From positions 1 through 64,000 of the forward strand of contig CAZLVL010000012.1 in assembly GCA_964563155.1 (NCBI GenBank): a stretch of 64,000 bases of DNA. Direction: 5' to 3'. The DNA comes from DUPQ01 sp964563155 (GTDB lineage: Bacteria > Bacillota > Clostridia > DUPQ01). The notes beneath the pieces are model-generated. The model saw nothing but the letters and a program-made list of their open reading frames with translations, was not told the DNA's origin and searched no databases. The translations under genes were made by a program, and so were the position numbers. Shown piece by piece: positions 18,375-26,801 of this stretch (the stretch's first letter is position 1; each line of letters opens with the position of its first letter).

Positions 18375-19433
18375 TTATCTTTTTTTCATTTTTTCGTACA
18401 TTTCATTGTAGTACAAATAACCATCTGGATTGGAACCTGGGGATATTTGATTGCCAATAGCCATCATAAAGCCAGGACATTTCCTACCTAAATCCATACA
18501 TCTTTTTACCTCAGCCTCTATCTCTTGCTTGTCCCCTCTCATTATAATTCTGGTATCTGCATTACCCACTATAGCATGAGTTTTTCCATACTTTTCGCAA
18601 ATATATTGTAAATCTGTAAGAGGCTCAAAAATAAAGGCATCTATACCCATATTGGCAAAACGATCTATAAATGCATCAAAGCCTCCATCACAGGTAAATA
18701 AGACTTTTTTACCTGCCTCTTTTAAAAGGCTAATATTCTTTGTCACATAAGGAAACACATACTTATCATACCATTCAGGGGCAATAAAGGGACCAGATGA
18801 CCAAACCATATCATCGTGAATCATGCATATATCCACATCTGACTGGGCCAAGGCCTTAAAGTGTTGAGAAATCCATTGGGAATACCTAATAGCAAAATCT
18901 CCAAAGCGATCTAAATCCTCTCCCGCTGCCCAAAGCAACATATCCCAGCCTAACATCTCAAGCATACCAGATATACAAGTCACATATATTCCAGAAGTAC
19001 TTACTCCATGAGGACGTCTCAAGCGTCTAGCCTTATACTCTTTAGACAATTTATCAGCCAAGGCATCTATATCCACTGTGCCATAGGTTTCATAAAAGTC
19101 CAGATTATATACTTCCTCAGGATCTAAAAATCCTTCTATCTTGTTATCTATAAAGTCTTCATAGCCTTCAATAAAGCCTGCATGACCCATTTTTGTTCTT
19201 TTATTATCAAATATTTCCCCATGAATTCTTGTGGTCCAAAAAAGAGAAATATCCCAGTTTTTCTCAAATTCTATAACCGCCTTGTATTTTGTTTCATCAT
19301 CAGAATTAGCATTTACATCAATGCCTGTAACCGCTTTTAATAGACCATATGCCCCTTGATAGGCATATTCGGTTCTAGGTATAATATCTGGCATTTGCAG
19401 GTTAATGGCCTGCATTCCAAGTTCATAAGACAT
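18375..19433 (-). CDS. URO-D family protein upstream of gcv operon
   Basis: The protein has 352 residues and belongs to the uroporphyrinogen decarboxylase superfamily, close to methyltransferase-like clostridial members. Visible blocks are ICMIHDDMVWSSGPFIAPEWYDKY near 200-220, VLFTCDGGFDAFIDRF near 245 and AIVGNADTRIIM near 287. GGGGAG precedes the ATG. With 71 bases to gcvT and no clear terminator between, it may share the gcv transcript. A link to one-carbon transfer is attractive, because related proteins move methyl groups via corrinoids, but no corrinoid protein is adjacent. An IS end lies about 60 bases upstream. Confidence 0.8.
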   Translation of the reverse strand: MSYELGMQAINLQMPDIIPRTEYAYQGAYGLLKAVTGIDVNANSDDETKYKAVIEFEKNWDISLFWTTRIHGEIFDNKRTKMGHAGFIEGYEDFIDNKIEGFLDPEEVYNLDFYETYGTVDIDALADKLSKEYKARRLRRPHGVSTSGIYVTCISGMLEMLGWDMLLWAAGEDLDRFGDFAIRYSQWISQHFKALAQSDVDICMIHDDMVWSSGPFIAPEWYDKYVFPYVTKNISLLKEAGKKVLFTCDGGFDAFIDRFANMGIDAFIFEPLTDLQYICEKYGKTHAIVGNADTRIIMRGDKQEIEAEVKRCMDLGRKCPGFMMAIGNQISPGSNPDGYLYYNEMYEKMKKR

Positions 19434-19492
19434 AGTATCACTCTCCCCTTGTCAATTTTACCATTTATGATTATCTTTTCAATATAGATAGG

Positions 19493-19548
19493 TTTTGAGT
19501 TTCCACAAAATTCAACTTACAAGCTAAAACCTCAAACTGTTATTCGAA
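19493..19548 (+). repeat. Insertion-sequence end, copy 2 (56 bp)
   Basis: This is an inverted copy of the first 56 bases of the window with about six mismatches. It lies just upstream of the URO-D promoter region and about 125 bases before a decayed transposase that reads away from it, as expected for the 5' end of an IS. Confidence 0.75.
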
Positions 19549-19673
19549 TATATATATAATATTCCGCAAAAAAACCTTTGTTTTGGGGCTAAAACGAGGA
19601 AAAGTCTCCAATATTTTTGTATTATTAATTTGAACTAAAAATTGTACTAAACAAAATAAAAGGGAGACTCTTC

Positions 19674-20002
19674 ATGAATAATATTACACAAAAGTCTTTA
19701 CAACAAAACGGGAAACAGTAAATTTTGCAAAGAAAATAGCAAAAGACTCAAATCAAGTAGAAACCAAGTTCATTACTCAGTCTATTTATGGGATTTTAAA
19801 ATCTGGAAGCGTTGTACTTAGAAAAATTGGAGTGGCTCTTGACGAGTCTATTGATATCAAAAATACTATTGACCGGCTAAGTCGAAATCTGAAGTACTCC
19901 ATTTCAAAAGAAGTCCAAAGAAACTACAGTGCAGAAATGGTAAAACACCTATGAGAAGGTCCTGTCGTTTTAGTAGATGATTCTGCCAAATTTATGAGTT
20001 AA
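19674..20002 (+). pseudogene. Decayed DDE-type transposase
   Basis: An ATG at 19674 with AGGGAG upstream opens a frame that stops after 15 codons. A +1-type shift near 19710 restores a frame reading TVNFAKKIAKDSNQ..., continuing through RNLKYSISKEVQRNY to an in-frame TGA near 19954, then EGPVVLVDDSAKF and a final TAA at 20002. LVDDS resembles the first catalytic Asp block of IS4-like DDE transposases. The rest of the enzyme is missing, so there is at least one frameshift, one nonsense codon and a 3' deletion. The region 20003-20196 holds nothing I recognise. Confidence 0.7.
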
Positions 20003-20196
20003 AACACAAACTAATTAACACTACCCTGCATGATTATTGCTTTTCGCAAAAACTCTTTACACTAACGTTTCTTTTACTTAAAGTTTGCAGCTAATCTACA
20101 TCTGGATAATTTTAATTAATGCTCAAATTTGCTTTTATAATTCACCACATATATGTGTTTTTCTTTTTTTTGCTCTAATCATTAACACCTTTAATA

Positions 20197-22314
20197 TTAT
20201 ATATAGTCATATTCCACAGCTCCGCATCTTGAACATGTTCTTTTATACACACGCACATTGCTCTGCCAGTTCTCATCATAATATGTATATTGGTATATCC
20301 ATCCACCCCAATTGTGCCCTAGAGCTGGTATAACCTGTGTTGACAATACTTCGCTACACCCATAACAGATTTGTGAGCGTATGCCTGAAGCTGTGCAGGT
20401 TGCTGATTTTGTAACTGTCCAGTATGTACCTCCAGAATGATTATTGGGGTTAATAGGTAATGATTCATTCTCGGTATAATTGCATCCTGTTCTTGTACAG
20501 TGTCTTGACTTAGTACCAGGTGTACAGCATGTTGATGCTATGATAGTATTCCAGCCTGATAAGTTATGGCCTAATGCAGGAATCTGTGAAGTGCCAAGTA
20601 TTGCAGAACACCCGTTACAGATTTCTCTTTTAGAGCCTGCTGTTGTACAAGTTGGATTACTTATAATTACAGTATGGCTTCCACCTGAATGATTGCTTGA
20701 ATTTAACGGAAGATCCCTTTGCTCATAATATGAACACCTTGAGCAGTCTCTTCTTTCAGTTCCTTTTACACAGCAAGTAGATGCTTGAACAGTGTACCAT
20801 GAACCTATGTTATGACCTAATGCAGGAGTTGATGATGTATTCAATACTGCTGAACATCCATTACATATTAGATTTTCAGAACCTGAAGATGTACAAGTTG
20901 GATTGGTAACTATCTGCCAGTATGATCCTCCTGAATGGTTGTTTGGATTTAATGGAAGATCTCTTTGCTCATAATATGAACACCTTGAGCAGTCCCTTCT
21001 TTCAGCTCCTTTTACATAACAATTAGATGACTGGACCGTATACCATGTACCAAGATTATGACCTAATGCTGGAATTGATGATGTATTCAATACTGCTGAA
21101 CATCCATTGCATATTAGATTTTCAGAACCTGAAGATGTACAAGTTGGATTGGTAACTGTTACCCAGTTTGACCCTCCTGAATGGTTGTTTGGATTTAACG
21201 GAAGATCCCTTTGTTCAATTGCACCACAGTTATTACAAGTTCTTGATTCTTTCCCTAGAGTTGCACATGTAGACTCAGCCGTTTCTGTCCAATCACTCCA
21301 GTCATGGGCTTGGTTTAGTACATATTCGTAATATTGCTGATTAGGATGAAACCATGCTGAAGGCTGTTTAAAATGCATAGGCCATACAGCATGTCTACTT
21401 CCTTGGAAATTATTAAAACATACATCATCAGGATTGTTATGATCTCTATGTGCTACTAAATAGAACTTTATAGAGTCTCCGCACTCCATACCTAAATCGA
21501 GTAAATCGAACCTATATTGCTTTGTTGTATAACTAAAATAATAACTTGTATCATATTGCCTACGATTCCACCCTGTATCATTTAAATTGTAGTACATGAC
21601 AATTTTGCTGCAGTCAAAGTTATTAACCTGAGGAATAGCCGTTCCGTCATCACTTCTAGCGTAGGCATATATAAAGAACTCATTTTCATTAAAATAATCG
21701 CCACAAATAAAGTCCATATCAGCACCAAAATTATATTCATAAGCATACCTGAAGAAAGGAAATAGCTTAGTAGTTACTTGTTCAGAATCGGGATCTCCTA
21801 TACGGCATTAAATATGCACATGGGTCGGAAATATTAATACACCACAGTCATCTTGAATTTGGCCAAGTATAGTATCTTCATGGACTTCTTCATTTTCTGT
21901 TAAAAAAGAATGTGGAATTATATGCCAATAAGTAAAATAATAATCTTTCCCTTCAATGGTTGACTTTATTGTTATAAACCCAGACTAATCAGGTGGATAA
22001 GCATCTTGCTGATTTTCCACTACATACCCTGGAAATAAAGGATATACATCCATATGTTTAGGCATGTAAAAATCTGTACCAGTATGAGGGTTTTGACCAC
22101 TTGATCTTCTGGGTTGGTTTAACTTGCTAATCACAGGTGCATAATCATTGTTGCCTAGGCTATTGCGTTGAGGAGTTTTTGCTGAAGCAATTGGTGATCT
22201 TCCATAGTATTCAACAAAAAAGACTGTTAAATCACATGTATTAGCCTTCACCATTATAAGTGATATTAGTACTACTACGATTAAAAATTTAATTAAAATA
22301 CTTTTATTTTTCAT
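20197..22314 (-). pseudogene. M23 peptidase with Cys-rich repeats, two in-frame stops
   Basis: From the ATG at 22314 a single frame of 705 codons runs to 20197, broken by TAG at codon 110 (21985-21987) and TAA at codon 169 (21808-21810). Nothing shifts frame. Residues 1-25 are a signal peptide or anchor. HTGTDFYMPKHMDVYPLFPG (His77, Asp81) and THVHI (165-167 His-x-His) are the zinc-ligand motifs of LytM/M23 endopeptidases, with a YWHI strand between. After the second stop come an about 120-residue beta-rich part and eight Cys-rich repeats. The ORF open from 21717 begins at an ATG without a ribosome site and is therefore a tail, not a gene. Both stops are one C-to-T change from Gln codons. Recent decay is most likely; readthrough is the alternative. 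Confidence 0.75.
20311..21275 (-). repeat. Coding tandem repeats, CxxC / ALGHN units
   Basis: Four pairs of about 34-residue and 31-residue units alternate: one with C..C....QRDLPLNPNNHSGG, the other with TC..SG.....C.GC......IPALGHN. The two middle pairs are 246 bp apart and nearly identical in DNA, showing recent duplication. Similar ALGH-W/CxxCG repeats occur in secreted clostridial proteins; their role is unknown, possibly metal-stabilised wall-binding modules. Confidence 0.8.
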
Positions 22315-22329
22315 TGTTTTGACTTCCTA

Positions 22330-23547
22330 TTAATCAAAAACTAAACTACTGTACTCAATGAAATAGGAAACTCGATTATATGTATTTCCACCTATCTTGA
22401 CATCCAGCTTCGCTTTTTGGTCATCGAAAGGTAAAAACATTGCAATAGTATCTTTCTCATTTACAATGGATATAACACAATCTTTTCCTGTCTCTAAGTC
22501 AAGCACCACTGCTTCATGATAAAAAGGGATATCTTTCCTTTGTAGTGAATATGTCAGTAGAATCTTATGCTCATAACCTGAAGAAACAGCAGCAGAACAA
22601 TAATTATATTTACTATCATCATATCCTCTTATACTGCCATCTTCTAAGTTATGTATTCTGGATCCTTTCAAATCACATGTAAACATATATGGATAAGAGA
22701 TAGCTACTTTGCTAATTGAATTTCTATCATCACCATAAATTACCTGCGAGGTGTAATTTGAAATATCTAAACACAAAACTTTATAAGGGGTATTTATATA
22801 AACGATATCATCACTTACCCATTGCAGAACATTAGTGTATCCTTTTGTATAAGGTATAGGTTTTTCAGTTTTTGTTACAGTGTCCATTACCCATAGTTTG
22901 CCGCCTTCATAATCTGTTCTTTCTGTGAAGTAAAGCATTTTTGTCCCACTGGGGTTAAATGCAGGTTTGCCTGCCCATACTTTCCTGTAGATTGTTTCAT
23001 TGTATGTATAGAATGAGTATCCGCCTGCTTCTTTGCTATTATACACTTCAAGTCTGCCTTCATCTAGATTAACTAGATAAATCAGGCCCCAACAATCTAT
23101 TACCCAATCATCACTGTTGGGTATTTTATGTGATGAAAATTTATCATCACCAGGCACTAATATCTTCTTTCCATCTTTAACCAAGTATTTGAAAGTAAAA
23201 TCGTATGTTTCTGGCTCGTCATAAATAGTACAAGATAATGTACACCTTTCAACCTCTTGAAATTCATCCTCTTCAGATATTTTTGCCATTACAGGTGGTA
23301 TATAAGTAGGTTGACCAGTTATGGGATCTATTGAGTCATATATTTCCTCTAGATCCTTTGATGTTATCATTTTTAGCAATGGTACATCTTTATTACCGGT
23401 TACTCCTTGATTAGGCATAATATCTTGAGGTATGTCATTTATACTTATCTGCTTTTCCCCCTTAGAGCCTGTAAAAAAGGCAAAACTAATTATAGCCATT
23501 GCTATTAAGGCTATTGTAAACAAAACGATAAATCTATTCTTTTTCAT
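22330..23547 (-). CDS. Secreted beta-propeller-like protein, function unknown
   Basis: The product is 405 residues from the ATG at 23547 (GGAGG upstream; the frame is open to 23589). An N-terminal helix near residues 6-26 anchors or exports it. The body shows repeating strands such as KPAFNPSGTKMLYFTERTD and GGKLWVMDTVTKTEKPIPYT, typical of TolB/WD40-like propellers, then KVLCLDISNYTSQV and HEAVVLDLETGKD. I recognise no specific family. It ends 15 bases before the interrupted M23 gene, so the two probably formed one unit; an extracellular sensor or inhibitor of the wall enzyme is only a guess. Confidence 0.65.
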   Translation of the reverse strand: MKKNRFIVLFTIALIAMAIISFAFFTGSKGEKQISINDIPQDIMPNQGVTGNKDVPLLKMITSKDLEEIYDSIDPITGQPTYIPPVMAKISEEDEFQEVERCTLSCTIYDEPETYDFTFKYLVKDGKKILVPGDDKFSSHKIPNSDDWVIDCWGLIYLVNLDEGRLEVYNSKEAGGYSFYTYNETIYRKVWAGKPAFNPSGTKMLYFTERTDYEGGKLWVMDTVTKTEKPIPYTKGYTNVLQWVSDDIVYINTPYKVLCLDISNYTSQVIYGDDRNSISKVAISYPYMFTCDLKGSRIHNLEDGSIRGYDDSKYNYCSAAVSSGYEHKILLTYSLQRKDIPFYHEAVVLDLETGKDCVISIVNEKDTIAMFLPFDDQKAKLDVKIGGNTYNRVSYFIEYSSLVFD

Positions 23548-23651
23548 GATAATCCTCCGATCTGATACAATAAAAAAGAAACTAGCCAATATTTAATTGA
23601 GCTTATGCACCTGGAACATACTACACAAAACAGCATTTGTCAAGTCCAACT

Positions 23652-23671
23652 TTTTGAGTTAAAACTCAAAA
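23652..23671 (-). terminator. Palindrome, possible weak terminator
   Basis: TTTTGAGTT and AACTCAAAA form a perfect 9-bp stem around AA. It lies 85 bases downstream of the WYL regulator stop and upstream of the propeller gene. AT-rich with short T-runs, so termination is plausible but weak. Confidence 0.4.
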
Positions 23672-23756
23672 GAATAGTAAAGGCAGACTAGCTATGGAGT
23701 AGAAATAGACTAATCATGATTAAAAAGAGCATACTGTAGAAATGAGGATGTTTCTA

Positions 23757-24743
23757 TTATTTATCTGAATAGACCTTGGCCAAACTTTTAATGGTCTCTT
23801 CTATCTCATCAACTAAACTTTGAGGAGCAATGACCTTGGCCTTATCTTTGAAGGTAAAAATCCAAGATATGAAGGTAGGGCTTAAAGAGACATCTACGAA
23901 GGCCTTAAATCTTTTTTTGTCCACTTCTTGGACTCTAGTATCAAGACCAAATCTGTCGAAGACCACATTTAAAAGAGATTGGTCAAATATTATTTCAGCC
24001 TTTAGAGGATCTCCTTTAAACATATTAAACATAGGCTTTGTATATTTGGTTAAGTCAAAGTCTTTTTTCTTTTCTAAATCAATTTTTTCTCTTAAAACCT
24101 CAATTTTCTCCATCTTATCCACCTTAAATTGAGTGATATTGTAGCGCTCATAATAGCAGATTAGATAGTAGTACTCATCCTGCCATATGAGGGCATAGGG
24201 AGATACCTTATACTTTCCTCTTACTCCTCTATAGACCTTTTCCTTATTTAGGTCATAGTCAAAGTATGAAAACTTTATTTTTACATTTTTGTTTATAGCT
24301 TGATTTATACTGTCAATGTTGTAGTAAACAAATTCATTTTTTGTCTTGGTCCTACTATATACCTTAGTATTTTTAAGTAGTTCTTTTTTTTGGTGTGTAG
24401 ATACTAACTTGGTTAACTCTTGAGTTAGGGCTTGGGTCTTTTTTTCAGACAGAAACCTAGCAGCTACAACCGCATCTATAACTAGTTTTAACTCTGGTAG
24501 TTGTAGCTCTCTTGATGCCATATAGTAGCCATAACTTTTTGACTTTACTCCGATAATATCAAAGCCTAATTCTCTTAATATTCGGATGTCATCATATATG
24601 CTTTTTCTTTCTGCCTTTATACCCAAAGATGCCAACTCTTTTATTATATCATTTGTGGAAATCATATGATTTTCATCGGTTTTTTCATATAACATATTAT
24701 ATATATGAAATATTTTAGATTTTTGATCTGTAGACTTGGCCAT
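23757..24743 (-). CDS. WYL-domain transcriptional regulator
   Basis: The protein has 328 residues. Residues 1-70 are a winged helix-turn-helix (HTH_11 type; ISTNDIIKELASLGIKAERKSIYDDI). Residues 140-220 form a WYL domain with YKVSPYALIWQDEYYYLICYYE and a basic pocket, and a C-terminal WCX-like region follows. WYL proteins bind nucleic acid ligands and often control DNA-damage or defence genes. It starts 14 bases after the SRAP stop with AAAGGAG, so it looks like the last gene of the LexA-controlled dinB operon. Its targets are unknown. Confidence 0.88.
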   Translation of the reverse strand: MAKSTDQKSKIFHIYNMLYEKTDENHMISTNDIIKELASLGIKAERKSIYDDIRILRELGFDIIGVKSKSYGYYMASRELQLPELKLVIDAVVAARFLSEKKTQALTQELTKLVSTHQKKELLKNTKVYSRTKTKNEFVYYNIDSINQAINKNVKIKFSYFDYDLNKEKVYRGVRGKYKVSPYALIWQDEYYYLICYYERYNITQFKVDKMEKIEVLREKIDLEKKKDFDLTKYTKPMFNMFKGDPLKAEIIFDQSLLNVVFDRFGLDTRVQEVDKKRFKAFVDVSLSPTFISWIFTFKDKAKVIAPQSLVDEIEETIKSLAKVYSDK

Positions 24744-24757
24744 TTTCTTTCTCCTTT

Positions 24758-25207
24758 TTACACCTGATAAAAATCATATTCTGCTTGCTCTCTAAGTAGT
24801 TCTTTTTTGTTAATCCATAAGTTTAGCTTTTCTTTAGGAAGAATAAAGGGCATTCTAGGGTGAATTCCAAAATACTTATCATAGGCATCTGCAGTAATTA
24901 TTACAAAACCCTCTTGTTTATATAGGCCGGCCATATATATGGGTGATTTGTCCTTATTAGAAAAAAGGTATTTCTTCTTTTCTTTATCCCACTCGAAATA
25001 GCCTAAAGCTCTTATAATACAAGGGTCCATATCTTTAAATAAGGATAGGTAATGAATTCTTTCACTTCTAGCATTTATAACCTTAGCCTTCCTATATTCA
25101 TTTATAATTCCCCATCTTTTATCTAGTTCTCCACTAGAGGTATCTATAGAAACAGTATCCCAGGGAAATATTTCTTTGCCATCTAGGTCTAAATATCTTC
25201 CACACAT
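24758..25207 (-). CDS. SRAP/HMCES-type abasic-site protein, short form
   Basis: The product is 149 residues from the ATG at 25207, chosen because the family needs MCGRY with Cys2 free at the N-terminus; an upstream in-frame start at 25231 would bury it. Family residues are visible: Cys2, Asn in KVINARSE, Glu in GYFEWD near 90, and His in IHPRMPFIL near 125. SRAP proteins crosslink to abasic sites in single-stranded DNA and protect them. Typical members are over 200 residues; this one is compact, with shortened loops. The gene overlaps the small ORF by 19 bases within the dinB operon. Confidence 0.88.
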   Translation of the reverse strand: MCGRYLDLDGKEIFPWDTVSIDTSSGELDKRWGIINEYRKAKVINARSERIHYLSLFKDMDPCIIRALGYFEWDKEKKKYLFSNKDKSPIYMAGLYKQEGFVIITADAYDKYFGIHPRMPFILPKEKLNLWINKKELLREQAEYDFYQV

Positions 25208-25458
25208 GGAATCTTCCTTTCTACAAACCACTTATCTTGTTCAAAAAATATGTATGTCTGCGCTCCCATTATCTTACATAAGTAGCGTATTCCGCAACCC
25301 CCAGCCTTTAAACTGGCTGCATTTCTAATATCTATAACCTTATCCACTGGATAAATCTTTCCATCTATCCATTCTATGCTTAAAGGATGCATAATCCCTT
25401 CTTTGGTAAATTTAACCGTTACATTTACATACTCTTTTATTCTTTTATCTTTTGTCAT
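25189..25458 (-). CDS. Small dinB-associated protein, unknown function
   Basis: The protein has 89 residues. Its ATG overlaps the dinB stop (ATGA) and its end overlaps SRAP, so it is translationally coupled on both sides and surely real. Visible features are a beta-rich fold with TVKFTKEGIMHPLSIEWIDG, NAASLKAGGCGIRYLCKIMG and a final DKWFVER strand. I know similar unnamed ORFs next to dinB in clostridia, which makes a role in translesion synthesis likely, perhaps like YolD beside UvrX, though it does not look like YolD. Confidence 0.8.
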   Translation of the reverse strand: MTKDKRIKEYVNVTVKFTKEGIMHPLSIEWIDGKIYPVDKVIDIRNAASLKAGGCGIRYLCKIMGAQTYIFFEQDKWFVERKIPCVEDI

Positions 25459-26711
25459 CTTTTTTCTCCCACATTAAAGGATACTTCCCTCATAGAGGCT
25501 TCTAAGTCGCTGGATATATCTCCTAGGTGTTTAGTTTCTAATAGACAAGCCCTTTGAACAGCATAGGCTCCATAGCGACTTCTTACCTGGTCTATGCTCT
25601 TTTCCAGGTCTACTAATTTGTATTTTTTGTTATCCTCTTCGAATAGAGAAAGTTGGATATGCCTTTCTTGAGAAACTAGGTTTGTAACCCTAAGGCTAAA
25701 ACTTCTTATGGGCTTTTGAAAAAGCCAGTTATTTTTTAAGATTTCTAAGGCCTTACCAGCAATGTCTCTAGAGACATTGGAATAGTCCAATAGTTGGCCT
25801 TGTCTTTCAAAACTTTCTAGGTCACAGTCTCTTACATAAATTTGAACAGTTTTTCCCTTTAAGCCCTGTTCTCTTAGCCTTCTTGCCACACTTTCAGCTA
25901 ATACTAGGACTGTAATTTTCACATCTTCATAAGTATTTAGATCCTCAGGAGGAGTAGTACCATTACCTATAGACTTTATTACACTTTGATAGCCTTGGTT
26001 TTCCACCCTAGAGAAGTCTTGACCTAGGGCATAGGCCCTAAGAACAGGCCCCCATTTACCTAACTTTTGCTGCAAAAACTCCCTATCACATTGGGCTAAT
26101 TCTCCTATGGTGTGTATGTTGTATCTATTTAACTTTCTTTTTGTGGCCCTACCCACATACAAAAGCTCTTCCACTGGTAAGGGCCAAGCTTTTTGCTTGT
26201 AGTTATCCCTACTTATTAAGGTAACTGCATCAGGCTTTTTCATATCTGAGCCTAATTTGGCAAATATCTTATTAAAACTTACACCTATAGAGGCAGTTAT
26301 GCCCAATTCAAATTTAATCTTTTCCTTTATTTCCCAGGCAATTTTGTAACCCTCTTCTAAGGTCCTGTTGGGATAAGAAATATCTATCCAAGCCTCATCC
26401 ATACCAAAGGGCTCTACTTGTTGAGAGTATCTTCCATATATTTCTCTTGCCATATTGCCAATTCTCAAATACCTATCATACTTAGGGGGCACAACCAGAA
26501 GATTAGGAGCCTTTATTTTAGCTTCCCAGATAACCTCTCCAGTCTTTATACCGGCCTTTTTAGCCAATTCATTTTTAGCTAGCACAATACCGTGGCGCAA
26601 TTCAGGACTGCCACAAACTGCAACCGGTTTATCCCTTATGGAGGGGTCATATAAGCATTCTACTGAGGCGTAAAAGCTGTTTAAATCTGCATGTAAAATT
26701 ATTGGTTCCAT
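25455..26711 (-). CDS. dinB: DNA polymerase IV (Y-family)
   Basis: This is a translesion polymerase of 418 residues. Catalytic signatures: ILHADLNSFYASVE at 5-18 (first Asp), the steric region KNELAKKAGIKTGE, and MDEAWIDIS near 104-112 with the Asp-Glu pair. Helix-hairpin-helix thumb LYVGRATKRKLNRYNIHTIGELA follows, then a little-finger domain. A beta-clamp motif QLSLF is visible near residue 365. It is the first gene of a four-gene unit and has a perfect LexA box in its promoter. Confidence 0.93.
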   Translation of the reverse strand: MEPIILHADLNSFYASVECLYDPSIRDKPVAVCGSPELRHGIVLAKNELAKKAGIKTGEVIWEAKIKAPNLLVVPPKYDRYLRIGNMAREIYGRYSQQVEPFGMDEAWIDISYPNRTLEEGYKIAWEIKEKIKFELGITASIGVSFNKIFAKLGSDMKKPDAVTLISRDNYKQKAWPLPVEELLYVGRATKRKLNRYNIHTIGELAQCDREFLQQKLGKWGPVLRAYALGQDFSRVENQGYQSVIKSIGNGTTPPEDLNTYEDVKITVLVLAESVARRLREQGLKGKTVQIYVRDCDLESFERQGQLLDYSNVSRDIAGKALEILKNNWLFQKPIRSFSLRVTNLVSQERHIQLSLFEEDNKKYKLVDLEKSIDQVRSRYGAYAVQRACLLETKHLGDISSDLEASMREVSFNVGEKR

Positions 26712-26729
26712 AACACTCCACTCAAAAAC

Positions 26730-26758
26730 ATTTTATAATACGAACATATGTTTGTAAA
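26730..26758 (-). promoter_or_regulatory. LexA-controlled dinB promoter
   Basis: The minus strand has TTTACA (26753-26758), 17 bases, then TAAAAT (26730-26735). Between and overlapping lies CGAACATATGTTTG at 26741-26754, a perfect match to the Gram-positive LexA box CGAACRNRYGTTYG. LexA bound here would block polymerase until DNA damage. Confidence 0.88.
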
Positions 26759-26778
26759 GAGTAGTGGATTTAGTGTAC

Positions 26779-26801
26779 AAAAAAAAGGTCTCTTGTACCT
26801 T
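26779..26801 (-). terminator. Terminator of the cobalamin operon
   Basis: On the minus strand AAGGT and ACCTT pair around ACAAGAG and are followed by a run of eight T residues. The stem overlaps the stop codon of the S-component gene and ends the operon before the dinB promoter. Confidence 0.7.

Noticed and set aside
18304..19492. Glycine riboswitch for the gcv operon
   Set aside because: The 71-base gap before gcvT and the about 60 bases before the URO-D gene are too short and lack tandem-aptamer motifs.
20311..21275. CRISPR array
   Set aside because: Repeats are long, in frame and protein-coding, with no spacer-repeat alternation of 20-40 bases.
20197..21717. 506-residue ORF as an independent gene
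   Set aside because: Its ATG has no ribosome site, and the frame continues upstream through two stop codons into an M23 domain, so it is the tail of the interrupted gene.
20197..22314. Genetic-code change or stop-codon reassignment to Gln
   Set aside because: Other genes in the window end normally at TAA, TAG and TGA, often overlapping the next start, so stops work as stops; the two stops are better explained by mutation.
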